Origin: Saccharomonospora marina XMU15 | GTDB lineage: Bacteria; Actinomycetota; Actinomycetes; Mycobacteriales; Pseudonocardiaceae | Assembly: GCF_000244955.1 (NCBI RefSeq) | Contig: NZ_CM001439.1 | Location: 124,001 to 188,000 of the forward strand | Direction of reading: 5' to 3' | Length of the DNA stretch: 64,000 nt | Part shown: piece after piece, positions 1-7,640 of the stretch | Layout of the letters: every line of letters starts with the position of its first letter | How positions within the stretch are numbered: position 1 is the stretch's first letter | The notes under the pieces: model-generated | Databases searched by the model: none | Told to the model about the DNA's origin: nothing | What the model saw: the letters and a program-made list of their open reading frames with translations, nothing else | Position numbers and translations under genes: made by a program

Positions 1-71
1 TTGCGCCTGATTCCCGAGTCGACAGGCCGTTCCAGCACTGCCGTCACACCACCCTTGAACTGCACCTTCAT
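1..71 (-). CDS. 5' end of an unrecognised gene running off the left edge
   Basis: An ATG at 71 (minus strand) opens a frame with no stop before the window edge, giving about 23 residues that begin MKVQFKGGVTAVLERPVDSG. I do not recognise the family from so short a piece. It would be divergent to the Hsp20 gene, and bases 72-242 would hold the shared promoter region. No strong ribosome site is visible, only a weak GGATTGAAG. It could be chance. Confidence 0.3.
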   Translation of the reverse strand, partial: MKVQFKGGVTAVLERPVDSGIRR

Positions 72-242
72 ACTTCAATCCATTTAGCAATAGATCGACG
101 CGTGAACTACATCACATAGGGAACATGGGTGAGTAGTAGTGCGTTGCTAGGGATGTCAGCGACGTGATGGTGCTGACGCGACGCGGTTGTCCGCGACGCG
201 AGGCACACAGACACCAGACACGAAGGGAAGGAGGAGAACGCC
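72..242. promoter_or_regulatory. Upstream region of the Hsp20 gene
   Basis: This is non-coding on both strands and AT-richer than its surroundings. It must carry the Hsp20 promoter, and probably that of the leftward gene. A good ribosome site (GAAGGAGGAG, about 227-236) sits six bases before the Hsp20 ATG. I looked for a HAIR (CTTGAGT-N7-ACTCAAG) or CIRCE element and found no convincing copy. Confidence 0.45.
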
Positions 243-692
243 ATGCTGATGCGTACTGACCCGTTCCAGGCGCTGGACCGGTTGACCCAGCAGTGGTTCG
301 GCAGTGGCTTCGGCGGCGGCCTGTCGCGGTCGGCGGTCATGCCGATGGATGCCTACCGCTCCGGCGATGAGTTCGTGGTGCACTTCGACCTGCCCGGCGT
401 GAGCCCAGAGTCCATCGATGTCGATGTGCAGAACAATGTGCTGACGGTCAAGGCGCAGCGCACCACGGTCCTCGACAAGAACGGCGAGAAGGTCGAGACG
501 ATCATCAGTGAGCGGCCGACCGGCACGTTCAGCCGGCAGCTGTTCCTGGGTGACACCCTCGACACCGGCAACATCCAGGCCGGCTACGACGCCGGGGTCC
601 TGACCCTGCGCATCCCGGTCGCCGAGCAGGCCAAGCCGCGCAAGATCGCCATCACCAGCGGCACCGGGGAACGCCAGGCGATCAACGCCTGA
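243..692 (+). CDS. Hsp20/alpha-crystallin small heat-shock protein
   Basis: ATP-independent cytosolic holdase that binds unfolding proteins during heat or oxidative stress. The 149-residue product has a short N-terminal arm and an alpha-crystallin domain at about residues 38-135. The domain closes with the family's A-x-Y-x-x-GVL-x-L-x-IP pattern (AGYDAGVLTLRIPV), and its IPV gives the I-x-I/V oligomer contact. Length is normal for actinobacterial Hsp20 (about 145-155). The ATG is set by a strong GAAGGAGGAG site. It opens a rightward stress cluster with DUF2905, peroxiredoxin, glutaredoxin-like and thioredoxin genes. A very strong hairpin follows at 862-902, so it is probably transcribed alone or attenuated there. 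Confidence 0.93.
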   Translation: MLMRTDPFQALDRLTQQWFGSGFGGGLSRSAVMPMDAYRSGDEFVVHFDLPGVSPESIDVDVQNNVLTVKAQRTTVLDKNGEKVETIISERPTGTFSRQLFLGDTLDTGNIQAGYDAGVLTLRIPVAEQAKPRKIAITSGTGERQAINA

Positions 693-861
693 CCCCGGTC
701 GCCGCGCTGCGGTGATGTCCGGCGCTCACCTCAGTGCACGTGGTGACGCGGTCATCGACGCCTGGGTGCCCCTGACCCTTTCCGGCGCCCTGGCGCGAGC
801 CGCCCGGCGTCCTGTCGACGCGGCAGCACGGGTGAGTGCCGACCGTCCCGTCTCTTTCGAG

Positions 862-902
862 CCGGTCGTCGTGCGCGGTATTTGGCCGCGCACGACGACC
901 GG
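862..902. terminator. 17-bp perfect hairpin after the Hsp20 gene
   Basis: Bases 862-878 are the exact reverse complement of 886-902 (17 bp, GC-rich), with a 7-base loop TATTTGG. A T-rich stretch (TTCTGTTCTGTTGG) follows on the plus strand. It lies 170 bases after the Hsp20 stop and 52 bases before the DUF2905 start, so it probably ends or attenuates the Hsp20 transcript. A full intergenic inverted repeat bound by a protein is the alternative. Confidence 0.75.
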
Positions 903-954
903 TTCTGTTCTGTTGGTGGGGAACATCGGGAAGCGGTGGGAGGAGAGATCCACG

Positions 955-1167
955 ATGGGCACGAATATTGGGCCGTACGTGGTGGTGGCGGGGCTGGTGC
1001 TCGCCGTTGTCGGCGTGCTCGCGTGGACCGGTGGGCTGTCGTGGTTCGGTCGTCTCCCGGGCGACATCCGCCTCATCGGCGAGAACGTCCGCGTCTACGT
1101 GCCGCTCACGTCGATGCTGGTGGTGTCCGTCGTACTGTCTCTGGCCGTGACGCTGCTTCGCCGATGA
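955..1167 (+). CDS. DUF2905 small two-helix membrane protein
   Basis: A 70-residue protein with two hydrophobic helices (about residues 6-30 and 48-68) joined by a short loop GRLPGDIRLIGENVRVYVP. The loop matches the conserved core of the DUF2905 family (usual length 65-80). No biochemical role is known to me. The ATG at 955 has a clear AGGAGAG ribosome site eight bases upstream. The open frame extends further upstream, but without family similarity, so the short form is preferred. It sits between the Hsp20 gene and the thiol-redox genes. Confidence 0.85.
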   Translation: MGTNIGPYVVVAGLVLAVVGVLAWTGGLSWFGRLPGDIRLIGENVRVYVPLTSMLVVSVVLSLAVTLLRR

Positions 1168-1221
1168 GGCTCGCGCCGACCGGCGCCGCGCCACCCGAAT
1201 CTTGTCAGGGAGGTGAGGATC

Positions 1222-1998
1222 ATGATTCCCGCTCGTGGTTGGGATCGGCTGCACGAACTGGAGCAGCGGTTCGCCGACCTCGGTGACCGTCTGGACGCGG
1301 ACTCCCCGGTGACCGAGGCACTGTCGGTGCTGCACGCGATCACACAGGAAATCGTGCAGCACGTCCCCGTGACGGGGGAAACACAGGCCATGGGGCACCA
1401 GGCGCCCGACGGCATCACCACGCAGGGCGTGACGCTGGAGGACGTCGCGAACCTGCACCGCAGCGCGCCACCGATGCAGGGCGCCCGCGAGTCCACTGGC
1501 CTGGCGGTAGGCACCCGAGCACCCGATTTCACGTTGCCAGACGCGAAGAACCGGCCGGTGAGGCTCGCTGACTTCCGCGGGCAACCGGTCCTGCTCGTGT
1601 TCTACCCGCTGGACTGGAGCCCCGGGTGCAGCCGGCAGCTGGAGCTCTACCAGCAGGAGCTGCCGGAGTTCGCCAGCCGGGGCGTGACCGTGCTCGGCAT
1701 CTCCGCGGACTCCCTCTACAGCCACGGCGCCTGGGCGGCCGTGCGCGGCATCACCTTCCCGCTGCTCGCGGACTTCCACCCCAAGGGTGAAGTCGCCCGC
1801 CGCTACCACGTCTGGCGCGAGTCCGACGGGTTCAGCGAACGCGCGCTCTACCTCGTCGACGCCGACGGGGTCATCCGCTACGCGCACGTCTCGCCACAGG
1901 TGGACCACATCCCGGACATCTACGAACTGTTCGACGCGCTCGACCAGGTAGCCCAGCAACCCGCGTCGCGCGAACCCCACGACCTGTCGAACCTGTGA
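1222..1998 (+). CDS. AhpC/TSA-family peroxiredoxin with N-terminal extension
   Basis: Thiol peroxidase predicted to reduce hydroperoxides in the cytosol. The peroxiredoxin domain covers about residues 95-245 of 258. It opens with APDFTLPD and carries the peroxidatic cysteine at about 136 in YPLDWSPGCS. This is the P-x-x-x-T/S-x-x-C motif with Ser in place of the usual Thr, as in some AhpE/BCP-like proteins. No clear resolving Cys is visible, so it probably works as a 1-Cys enzyme needing an external thiol, which the adjacent glutaredoxin- and thioredoxin-like genes could supply. Residues 1-94 are an extension without recognisable family. The ATG is chosen because AGGGAGGTGAGG precedes it, although an in-frame GTG lies nine bases upstream. 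Confidence 0.88.
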   Translation: MIPARGWDRLHELEQRFADLGDRLDADSPVTEALSVLHAITQEIVQHVPVTGETQAMGHQAPDGITTQGVTLEDVANLHRSAPPMQGARESTGLAVGTRAPDFTLPDAKNRPVRLADFRGQPVLLVFYPLDWSPGCSRQLELYQQELPEFASRGVTVLGISADSLYSHGAWAAVRGITFPLLADFHPKGEVARRYHVWRESDGFSERALYLVDADGVIRYAHVSPQVDHIPDIYELFDALDQVAQQPASREPHDLSNL

Positions 1999-2019
1999 CC
2001 TGTCGAGGAGGTGACGACA

Positions 2020-2328
2020 ATGACGATCCCGATGGTCGCCCCGATCAACCGCGCCGCCCACACCGTCGGCACGGTCGCGCCGGCCGCGGTCGTCGTGTAC
2101 GGAAACCGCTGGTGTGGCATCACCCAGATGGTGCGCCGCCTGCTGGACCGCGCCGGCGTGCCCTACCAGTACGTCGACCTGGACCTCAACCCCCAAGCCA
2201 GGCAACGACTGCGCTGGCTGGCCGGCGGAGACATCCGCAACCCCGTCGTCTACATCGGCGGCCAGTGGCTGGAACAACCCACCATCCAGGAGCTGCAATG
2301 GGCACTGACACGACACGGACTGCTGTAA
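2020..2328 (+). CDS. Glutaredoxin-like protein, monothiol type
   Basis: A thioredoxin-fold protein of 102 residues. The active-site region is VVVYGNRWCGITQMVRRLL with Cys at about 32. A conventional CxxC is absent because the fourth position is Thr (C-G-I-T), so chemistry would be monothiol. The second half has the expected cis-Pro region (IRNPVVYIGG). GAGGAGG lies ahead of the ATG at 2020, with an alternative GTG at 2011. The gene is 21 bases after the peroxiredoxin gene and overlaps the following thioredoxin gene by 31 bases, which indicates one operon. Mycoredoxin-like service to the peroxiredoxin is an inference. Confidence 0.8.
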   Translation: MTIPMVAPINRAAHTVGTVAPAAVVVYGNRWCGITQMVRRLLDRAGVPYQYVDLDLNPQARQRLRWLAGGDIRNPVVYIGGQWLEQPTIQELQWALTRHGLL

Positions 2329-2774
2329 CCGGGGCGATAACACCGTGCCCTCGGTGCGGGCGCCGCAACCGGACTCCGGTTGCGGCAGCCGGCCACCCCC
2401 GCTGCGGGGCGTGCAAGACCGACCTGCCCTGGCTGGTCGACACCGACGACACCACCTTCGACCCCGCCATCCAGCACGGCACCCTGCCCGTCCTCGTCGA
2501 CATCTGGGCACCCTGGTGCGGACCCTGCCGCACCATGGCCCCCGTCATCGACCAACTCGCCCGCGACCAGGCCGGACGGCTCAAAATCGTCAAGGTCAAC
2601 GCCGACCACGCGCCCCGCACCGCCCAACGACTCCAGGTCCGCGGTATCCCCACCCTCATCCTGATGAGCAACGGCACCGAACGCGGCCGGATGGTCGGCG
2701 CTCAACCCGCGCACGCCCTCCAGAACTGGCTCACTCAACAGGGGGCCATCGCCGGGACAGGAGGACCAAAATGA
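2298..2774 (+). CDS. trxC: Thioredoxin 2-like protein with N-terminal zinc finger
   Basis: A 158-residue cytosolic disulfide reductase. Residues 17-39 hold two Cys pairs (CPRC and CGAC), the zinc-finger head typical of TrxC/thioredoxin 2. The thioredoxin domain follows, with the active site WCGPC at about 73-77 and the cis-Pro segment VRGIPTLIL at about 117. Its start lies inside the end of the glutaredoxin-like gene (31-base overlap), and its stop overlaps the next start as ATGA, so translation looks coupled. Zinc-finger thioredoxins respond to oxidative stress in other bacteria, which fits the neighbouring peroxiredoxin and Hsp20. Confidence 0.93.
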   Translation: MGTDTTRTAVTGAITPCPRCGRRNRTPVAAAGHPRCGACKTDLPWLVDTDDTTFDPAIQHGTLPVLVDIWAPWCGPCRTMAPVIDQLARDQAGRLKIVKVNADHAPRTAQRLQVRGIPTLILMSNGTERGRMVGAQPAHALQNWLTQQGAIAGTGGPK

Positions 2775-3142
2775 TCTCGACCACCGGCGACGAGGTGATC
2801 GACCTCGAAGAGCAGGGCTGGCAGGCCCTGTCGTCCACCCCAGAGGCGGCGCGACGGTTCTACGAGCACATCCTCGACCACACCGCGGTCATGCTCCTAC
2901 CCGGTGGCCTCGTGCTGGACAACCGGACGGCGATCCTGGACTCGCTGTCCGGCCCACCCTGGTCCGCCTACCAGCTGCGCGACCCACAAGTGCTCCACCC
3001 CACCAACGACACCGCGATCGTGACCTACGAAGCGACCGCCCACCGAGACGACGCACCCACCTACACCGCCCTGACGAGCAGCGTCTACGTGCGCCGCACC
3101 GACGGCTGGAAGCTGACCTTCCACCAGCAGACACCCCGATAG
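2771..3142 (+). CDS. SnoaL/DUF4440-like (NTF2-fold) protein
   Basis: A 123-residue protein with the NTF2-like pattern of the SnoaL/DUF4440 group. A helix comes first (EEQGWQALSSTPEAARRFYE), then strands with MLLPGGLVLDNRTAILDSL, and a C-terminal VRRTDGWKLTFHQQTP. Family members bind small ligands or act as small enzymes, and the specific role here is unknown. The ATG overlaps the thioredoxin stop (ATGA at 2771-2774), so it is the last gene of the redox operon. A bidirectional hairpin follows at 3198-3235. Confidence 0.82.
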   Translation: MISTTGDEVIDLEEQGWQALSSTPEAARRFYEHILDHTAVMLLPGGLVLDNRTAILDSLSGPPWSAYQLRDPQVLHPTNDTAIVTYEATAHRDDAPTYTALTSSVYVRRTDGWKLTFHQQTPR

Positions 3143-3197
3143 CACCCGCAGGAGGCAGCGCGTGCCGACAGCGTTCCCAGGCAACAGCGGGCACACC

Positions 3198-3235
3198 GGC
3201 CGCTGAGCTGGGTCCTCCGGCTCAGTTCAGCGGCC
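3198..3235. terminator. Hairpin between convergent genes
   Basis: GGCCGCTGA (3198-3206) pairs exactly with TCAGCGGCC (3227-3235). An inner CTGAGC/GCTCAG pairing also lies within the loop. It sits after the redox operon and over the stop codon of the leftward gene, as expected for a bidirectional terminator. Confidence 0.6.
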
Positions 3236-3539
3236 CGATGCTGCCCGCATCGACCAACTCCCGCACATCGGCCGGCAATGCCTCGCACACCTTGTCGACC
3301 ACGCCGCCGGTCGTGGCTTCGCGGAACACCTCGAACACCACCCGTGCCCGGTACACCGCCGCCGGCTCGTCGGCGCGGTCCCGCTGGACGACTCGCATGA
3401 CGAACTCGCCACGGTCGAACCGCACGCCGCTGCCCGCGCCGCCCATCGTGACCGTGCGCCGCAGGTGCTCGCTAATCTCCTGTGGCAGCTGCACCGCATC
3501 CCGCGACACCCAGAACACGCCAACCCGCCACGCCACCAT
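3222..3539 (-). CDS. Hypothetical protein
   Basis: A 105-residue product that I do not recognise. It is amphipathic, with a likely helical core (HLRRTVTM) and beta-rich stretches (VRFDRGEFVMRVVQ and VYRARVVFEVFRE). No signal peptide or membrane segment is seen. A GGAGGG site directly precedes the ATG; the GTG one codon later is better spaced from it. It faces the redox operon and is back to back with the methyltransferase relic at 3573, whose missing 5' part would lie here. It may have arrived with the event that truncated that gene. Confidence 0.5.
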   Translation of the reverse strand: MVAWRVGVFWVSRDAVQLPQEISEHLRRTVTMGGAGSGVRFDRGEFVMRVVQRDRADEPAAVYRARVVFEVFREATTGGVVDKVCEALPADVRELVDAGSIGPLN

Positions 3540-3572
3540 CCCTCCCGAAGTGGATCAACACCCACCTTCAAT

Positions 3573-4235
3573 AGGGAACTGCGGTGGCGCGGGCAGGGCC
3601 GCAGCGTCGCCTTCACCTACACCGACGGCCGGCTGGTCTCCGACTCGCTGCACCTGTGCGGCTTCGTGTACCTCCGCGGGGAGACCGAGGGCGAGCTCAG
3701 TGGCCCGATTACCGCCGACGACAAGGTGAAGCTCCACTGGGACCGCGACCAAGCCGTGGACCTCAACACACTGGGTGGAGTGCTCGACCAGCCGCGCGTC
3801 ACGGCCTGGTCCGGCATCACCATTGCGCCCAACGAGGGCCATGACGGGTTCTGGCTACGGCTTACCGTTACCGACCAGCGCGTATGCCGCATCAGCGCGC
3901 ACCCGGACGCTATCCCGGAGGTAGTCAACCCGATCGGAGGGTACTGGCGTCCGGCGCTGGTCGACGGCGGCTCACTGGTCTATCTCACGGCCCGCCGGAT
4001 AGAGACCGGCGACGGTGTGCGTTGGGAGTTGGGGGCGATCGGCCACGGCTCAGCCGCCGCCGAGATGACCGAGCACCTGTGTGACGAGGCCCGCGCCTGG
4101 TCACCGGAGCGCAATCACTACGACCCCAGGCTGGTCGTCTACCCGGCGGAAACCCCGGCCCGCGAGCTGGGCGGGGCCGTTTTCGAGAAGACTCACAGCA
4201 GGTTCGTTTTCAGCTACAACAACGTCTCCGGGTGA
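3573..4235 (+). pseudogene. C-terminal piece of an FxLD-type protein-L-isoaspartate-like methyltransferase
   Basis: The frame encodes about 220 residues that match from memory the C-terminal domain of actinobacterial FxLD-system methyltransferases, a protein-L-isoaspartate O-methyltransferase-like family found with lanthipeptide genes. Recognisable blocks are LHLCGFVYLRG, VTAWSGITI, VDGGSLVYLTARR, WELGAIGHG and FEKTHSRFVFSY. The SAM-binding N-terminal half, normally about 200 residues, is missing. The frame is open upstream, but that part has no similarity and overlaps the divergent hypothetical gene. It is therefore a truncated relic, probably inactive. Confidence 0.7.
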
Positions 4236-4363
4236 CCCCTGCCCTCGGTCGTGCTGATTGCCGGTTCTCGATGGCCGGGCGACGTTGAGCAGAAGAGCGA
4301 TGCGGTTCATGTCGCCAGGATGGGACGCGAGCCCGCGTTTGACCTGCTCACCGGCCGTGCCAG

Positions 4364-4465
4364 AACATCAGCAGCCCGGACCGCGGACTGCTCAGCTCTT
4401 TCCCGTTGAACCCGGATGAGGTCAAGCCGCTGGCGAAGGCCGTGTACCTCACGGACGGACGTTAA
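4364..4465 (+). other. Possible gene-tail remnant
   Basis: After an in-frame stop, a short frame reads as a protein end (LLSSFPLNPDEVKPLAKAVY, ending TDGR and TAA at 4463-4465). It has no start codon of its own. The composition is protein-like, but I do not recognise the family. It overlaps the 3' end of the leftward nuclease gene. The rest of 4236-4448 shows nothing I can support. Confidence 0.25.
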
Positions 4466-5528
4466 GTCTCCAAAGGGGCAACGCTCGGTCCTGCCGATCC
4501 CAGTAATCCTCAGGTACGAGCTGGGCGAGCAGCGCTGGTTCGGGTTCCTCCCGTAGTGCCCGTATGTCGCCCGTATCCGTGGTGGTGGCTTCCAGGAACC
4601 GTCGGGTGTTCAAGGTGCTGAGCGCGTCGACGATCGCCATTCCCTGTGCTGCGATCTGGCGTGCCGCCTGTTCATCCGGGATGTCCGGCGAGCATACGTA
4701 GTCGATTCTCACCAGCCGGCCGTCCTCGTCGAACCGCGGCTCCCGGGTGTGTGACCAACGGCCGTTCCAGATCAGGAACCAAGCGAGCTTCCGTTCGACG
4801 GGGTCGGTGATGACTCGTCCGGCGTTCAGCAACTCCACCCCGGAGATGGTTATCCGCCGTGTCTCCTCTCCATCGTCGATCCGCTCCACCACCTGTTCTT
4901 TCTCTCGATCCATGATCACAGAGAAGACGAGGGGTGGTTCAACTGCGAGCCAGCCATCGCCCAGCAGGTACATCTCGTTAGCCTTCATGGCCTCTTCGAG
5001 CGTCAATCGGTGCGGCGTCCCGACGCTGTCGAAGACTGACGGATCGACCAAGGTCCAAAGCCCGGCGAGGCTCCAGAAGTGCGCGTACAGCAGCCGCCCG
5101 CCGGTGGCCTCGGCGTATCGCCGGGCCGCAGCCAAGTCCTTTGCCCGCACAGTGGTCGCCGTGTCGGTCGGAGCCACGTTCTTCACCTCGACCAACAGGC
5201 GGGTGCCGTCTCGCAGCACTATGCGGAAGTCCGGCGGCTGGATCTCGCCGTCGGCGTCATCGAAGTAGTAGAGCCCGGAATCCTCGAATTTGATCAGGCG
5301 GACCGCGCCGAGGGCCACCACCACGGCCTCGAAGGCGTACTGCGCCTGCCAGCCCTGCAGCCTGGAGACGTTACCGAGCGAGGTGGCGAGGGCGTCGCTG
5401 ATCGCCGCGACAGTTTCCTGGTGTCGATCACGCAGCAGCGTTTGTCCGTCAGGCTCTGGCAGCGCCAGCTCAATCAGCGGCAGGATTTCGAGCCCCAGAT
5501 CGCCTTTACGGCCTCGTCGCAACGTCAT
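4449..5528 (-). CDS. PD-(D/E)XK nuclease-like protein, last gene of the ABC-3C operon
   Basis: A 359-residue soluble protein. It carries a restriction-endonuclease-fold signature: an upstream Glu in an amphipathic helix (FEAVVVALGAVRLIKF), then PDFRIVLRDG (Asp about 100) and LLVEVKNV (E-V-K about 114-116). Together these make the E, D, E-x-K set of PD-(D/E)XK nucleases. The C-terminal 200 residues are unrecognised. The ATG at 5528 is chosen for its GGTGAGGA site; a GTG at 5594 would add 22 residues without a ribosome site. It is 139 bases downstream of the ABC-type ATPase and on the same strand, so it may be an accessory effector of that system. Confidence 0.7.
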   Translation of the reverse strand: MTLRRGRKGDLGLEILPLIELALPEPDGQTLLRDRHQETVAAISDALATSLGNVSRLQGWQAQYAFEAVVVALGAVRLIKFEDSGLYYFDDADGEIQPPDFRIVLRDGTRLLVEVKNVAPTDTATTVRAKDLAAARRYAEATGGRLLYAHFWSLAGLWTLVDPSVFDSVGTPHRLTLEEAMKANEMYLLGDGWLAVEPPLVFSVIMDREKEQVVERIDDGEETRRITISGVELLNAGRVITDPVERKLAWFLIWNGRWSHTREPRFDEDGRLVRIDYVCSPDIPDEQAARQIAAQGMAIVDALSTLNTRRFLEATTTDTGDIRALREEPEPALLAQLVPEDYWDRQDRALPLWRLNVRP

Positions 5529-5667
5529 CGCGTTCCTCACCGGTTGAGTTCGCCTCGTCCGTTTTACCGCTGCTCCGCCGCCGTTTCCTTCCACCGATGC
5601 GGATCATCCCGGGCTGTGTGAGGACGCACCGTGGCCTCCTGAGTGGCAGGTGGGCTTCAGCATGGCG

Positions 5668-7395
5668 TTAGAAGCGGAGTCCAAAAAGGCCGCCGTCCTC
5701 GCCGTGGTCGGTGAGGCGTTCAGGCAGGACGAAGTCTTCGATGACCCGGCCGTCGGGGAGGTCATTCGGGGTCTCGTCGCTGTTGAGGGTGACGATGTAC
5801 TGGAAGCCTTCGGCTGCGGCGTACTCGGCGCCCAGTTGCAAGGCCGAGGCTCGTTGGCGTTCGTCCACGCCGTCGAACAGGTGGCTGTCGTGGACGAGGA
5901 AACCGGGGCCGCGTTGCTTGCGGGACCAGAGCGTGATCAGGTCGAGGTCGAAACAGTAGACCTGCATGTTGGTGATGCCCTTGCTGCGTCCGCGGGGGAT
6001 GGTGGCGGTGATCTCGGGGCCGTTGTCGGTGGCGTTGACGACCAAGCGTCCGTGTTGCTGGTCGGCGTAGAGGCGTTGGGACAGGCGCTCGAAGATCACG
6101 AATGCCGGACGCAGCACCTGCTGGCGTTCGGCCAGATCGCGGGTCAGGGCGGCGGCGAGCCGTTGGCGTTCGAGGCGAAGTTCGCCCTGCTCTGACTCGA
6201 ACGCGACAGCGTTGTCGTAGCGGTGGCGGAGTTGCTCGACGCGAACCTGCCGTTTGGCGGCGTCGCGTTGCAGTTCGAGCAGGGTTTCCGCAGCGCCGCC
6301 GCTGGCGAGCAGTCGCAGACCATCGGAGCGTTGGGTGGCGATGCGGTCCCGCTCGGCGGTGTTCGTGTTGAGGTCGGTCGTGATCCGGCGGATCTCAGCG
6401 TCGAGGTACTGGCGTCGGTTGGCGATAACGGAGTCGTGGAACGCCTGCACGTCGTCGTAGGCCGCCAGCGCGACGTCCGGGAGCTGGACGTCGGCGGCTG
6501 CGAACAGCTCGGCGAGTCCGGTGGGCCGGGCGGTCTGGACTTCGTCGAGGTTGTTCTCCAGCTGGGCGAGGTAGTCCCGGTCGGAAATGATCTGGTTGTT
6601 CAGCGCACGGATGTGCTGGCCGAGTCGGGTGACCTCGGCTTCGACAGTGGTGTAGGTCGGGATGACGGTGAAGTCGGCGGCGGACGCGGCCAGCGTGTTC
6701 AACTCGTCCTCGGCCACGGCCAGCTCGCTGGCGAGCTCGCCGGCGTTGCCGACGATGTCGCCGAGTGCCCCGCCTTGGGCTGCCTTGCGGAGGGTGTCCA
6801 TCTGTCGTTCGCGTTCCCGCAGTCGCTGCCAGGCGCGGGCCAGTTCGACGTCGAGACCAAGCAGGAACGACAGGTTGACCTGGATATCCCAGGTCATCTG
6901 CTGGCTGAAGTGCTTGGTCGGAGTCTGGAACCCGCCCGCCGACTGCCTACGCAGAAAGTAGCTGATGCAGGACCGAAAGGAGGGTGCCCAGTCGCCTTCT
7001 TCGGCAAGGCCGAAGACCTCCGAGGCGAGCCTGCGCTTCCACTGCTCGTTGGAGATGGTCTCTTCGTCTGCCACTGCTCCGTCGTCGGTGAACGTGGTGA
7101 CGGTGACCTTGCCGGGGGTAGCGCCCTCTCGCTGCACCCGGACTCCGTGGCCGGCGAGGTCGAAGATCATGGCGAACCAGTGCTCGTCCAGGGGCGGCTG
7201 CCGAAACATGCTCTTGGGGTCGGCCTTGCCGCCGAGCAGGTGGTGCAGGATCTCGATCAGGCTGCTCTTGCCGCTGCCGTTGCGGGTATCGGTCTGGGTG
7301 GATTTATCGGTGCGGTCGGCGAGCACGATGTTCAGGCCCTGCGTGAAGCGCAGAGTCTTGAACTTGGGCAGGCTGCTGGTGACTTCGTGGATCAC
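5668..7395 (-). CDS. ABC-3C system ATPase (DUF2326-type, coiled-coil)
   Basis: A 575-residue SMC/RecF-like ATPase. The Walker A motif is NGSGKSS at about 39-45. A long coiled coil occupies about residues 190-400. The C-terminal lobe has the Walker B-like GFLVHDSHLF near 497, a DUF2326 feature. Such ATPases are the core of the three-component ABC-3C conflict systems predicted by comparative genomics, where they are thought to sense invading nucleic acid and license an effector. The GTG start overlaps the stop of the upstream small gene (GTGA, 7392-7395), so translation is coupled. The D-loop and Q-loop are less clear to me by eye. Confidence 0.85.
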   Translation of the reverse strand: MIHEVTSSLPKFKTLRFTQGLNIVLADRTDKSTQTDTRNGSGKSSLIEILHHLLGGKADPKSMFRQPPLDEHWFAMIFDLAGHGVRVQREGATPGKVTVTTFTDDGAVADEETISNEQWKRRLASEVFGLAEEGDWAPSFRSCISYFLRRQSAGGFQTPTKHFSQQMTWDIQVNLSFLLGLDVELARAWQRLRERERQMDTLRKAAQGGALGDIVGNAGELASELAVAEDELNTLAASAADFTVIPTYTTVEAEVTRLGQHIRALNNQIISDRDYLAQLENNLDEVQTARPTGLAELFAAADVQLPDVALAAYDDVQAFHDSVIANRRQYLDAEIRRITTDLNTNTAERDRIATQRSDGLRLLASGGAAETLLELQRDAAKRQVRVEQLRHRYDNAVAFESEQGELRLERQRLAAALTRDLAERQQVLRPAFVIFERLSQRLYADQQHGRLVVNATDNGPEITATIPRGRSKGITNMQVYCFDLDLITLWSRKQRGPGFLVHDSHLFDGVDERQRASALQLGAEYAAAEGFQYIVTLNSDETPNDLPDGRVIEDFVLPERLTDHGEDGGLFGLRF

Positions 7396-7640
7396 CGCTT
7401 GACCGCCTTGACGAGCAGGCCGTCGCGCAGCTGGATGGTCCCCAAGGCTCGAAGGAGGTCGAGGGCGAGGACGAACCAGTCGAAGGTGATGGCGGCGCCC
7501 TGGCCTTCATGCTCGCGGCGTCGGGCGAGGGCTTCCCAGGCCCCGCTGACCGTGCTGGGCTCGTCGAGGTCGGCGAGGATCTGGCCGCCGAGATAGAGCA
7601 GGGACCGCTCGGGGCGCACGCCCTTGGTTGGGGTGATCAC
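7392..7640 (-). CDS. ABC-3C middle component (MC6-like) small protein
   Basis: An 82-residue helical protein (EALARRREHE, FDWFVLALDLLRALG, LRDGLLVKAVKR) lying between the large ATPase and the effector-type gene. It overlaps both by four bases (GTGA at each end). Position, size and the tail pattern fit the small middle component of ABC-3C systems, where the ABC-3C MC6 type reads F-D-x-x-x-x-A-L-x-x-L-x-x-L-G. It probably bridges ATPase and effector, as inferred from the family. Confidence 0.75.
   Translation of the reverse strand: MITPTKGVRPERSLLYLGGQILADLDEPSTVSGAWEALARRREHEGQGAAITFDWFVLALDLLRALGTIQLRDGLLVKAVKR

Noticed and set aside
45-85. CTTGA...TTCAA pattern before Hsp20 as a HAIR element
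   Set aside because: Spacing and arms do not fit CTTGAGT-N7-ACTCAAG.
682-2511. Long open frame on the minus strand opposite the redox operon
   Set aside because: It is Arg/Gly/Val/Asp-rich without motifs and exactly mirrors five well-supported plus-strand genes; a GC-rich antisense shadow.
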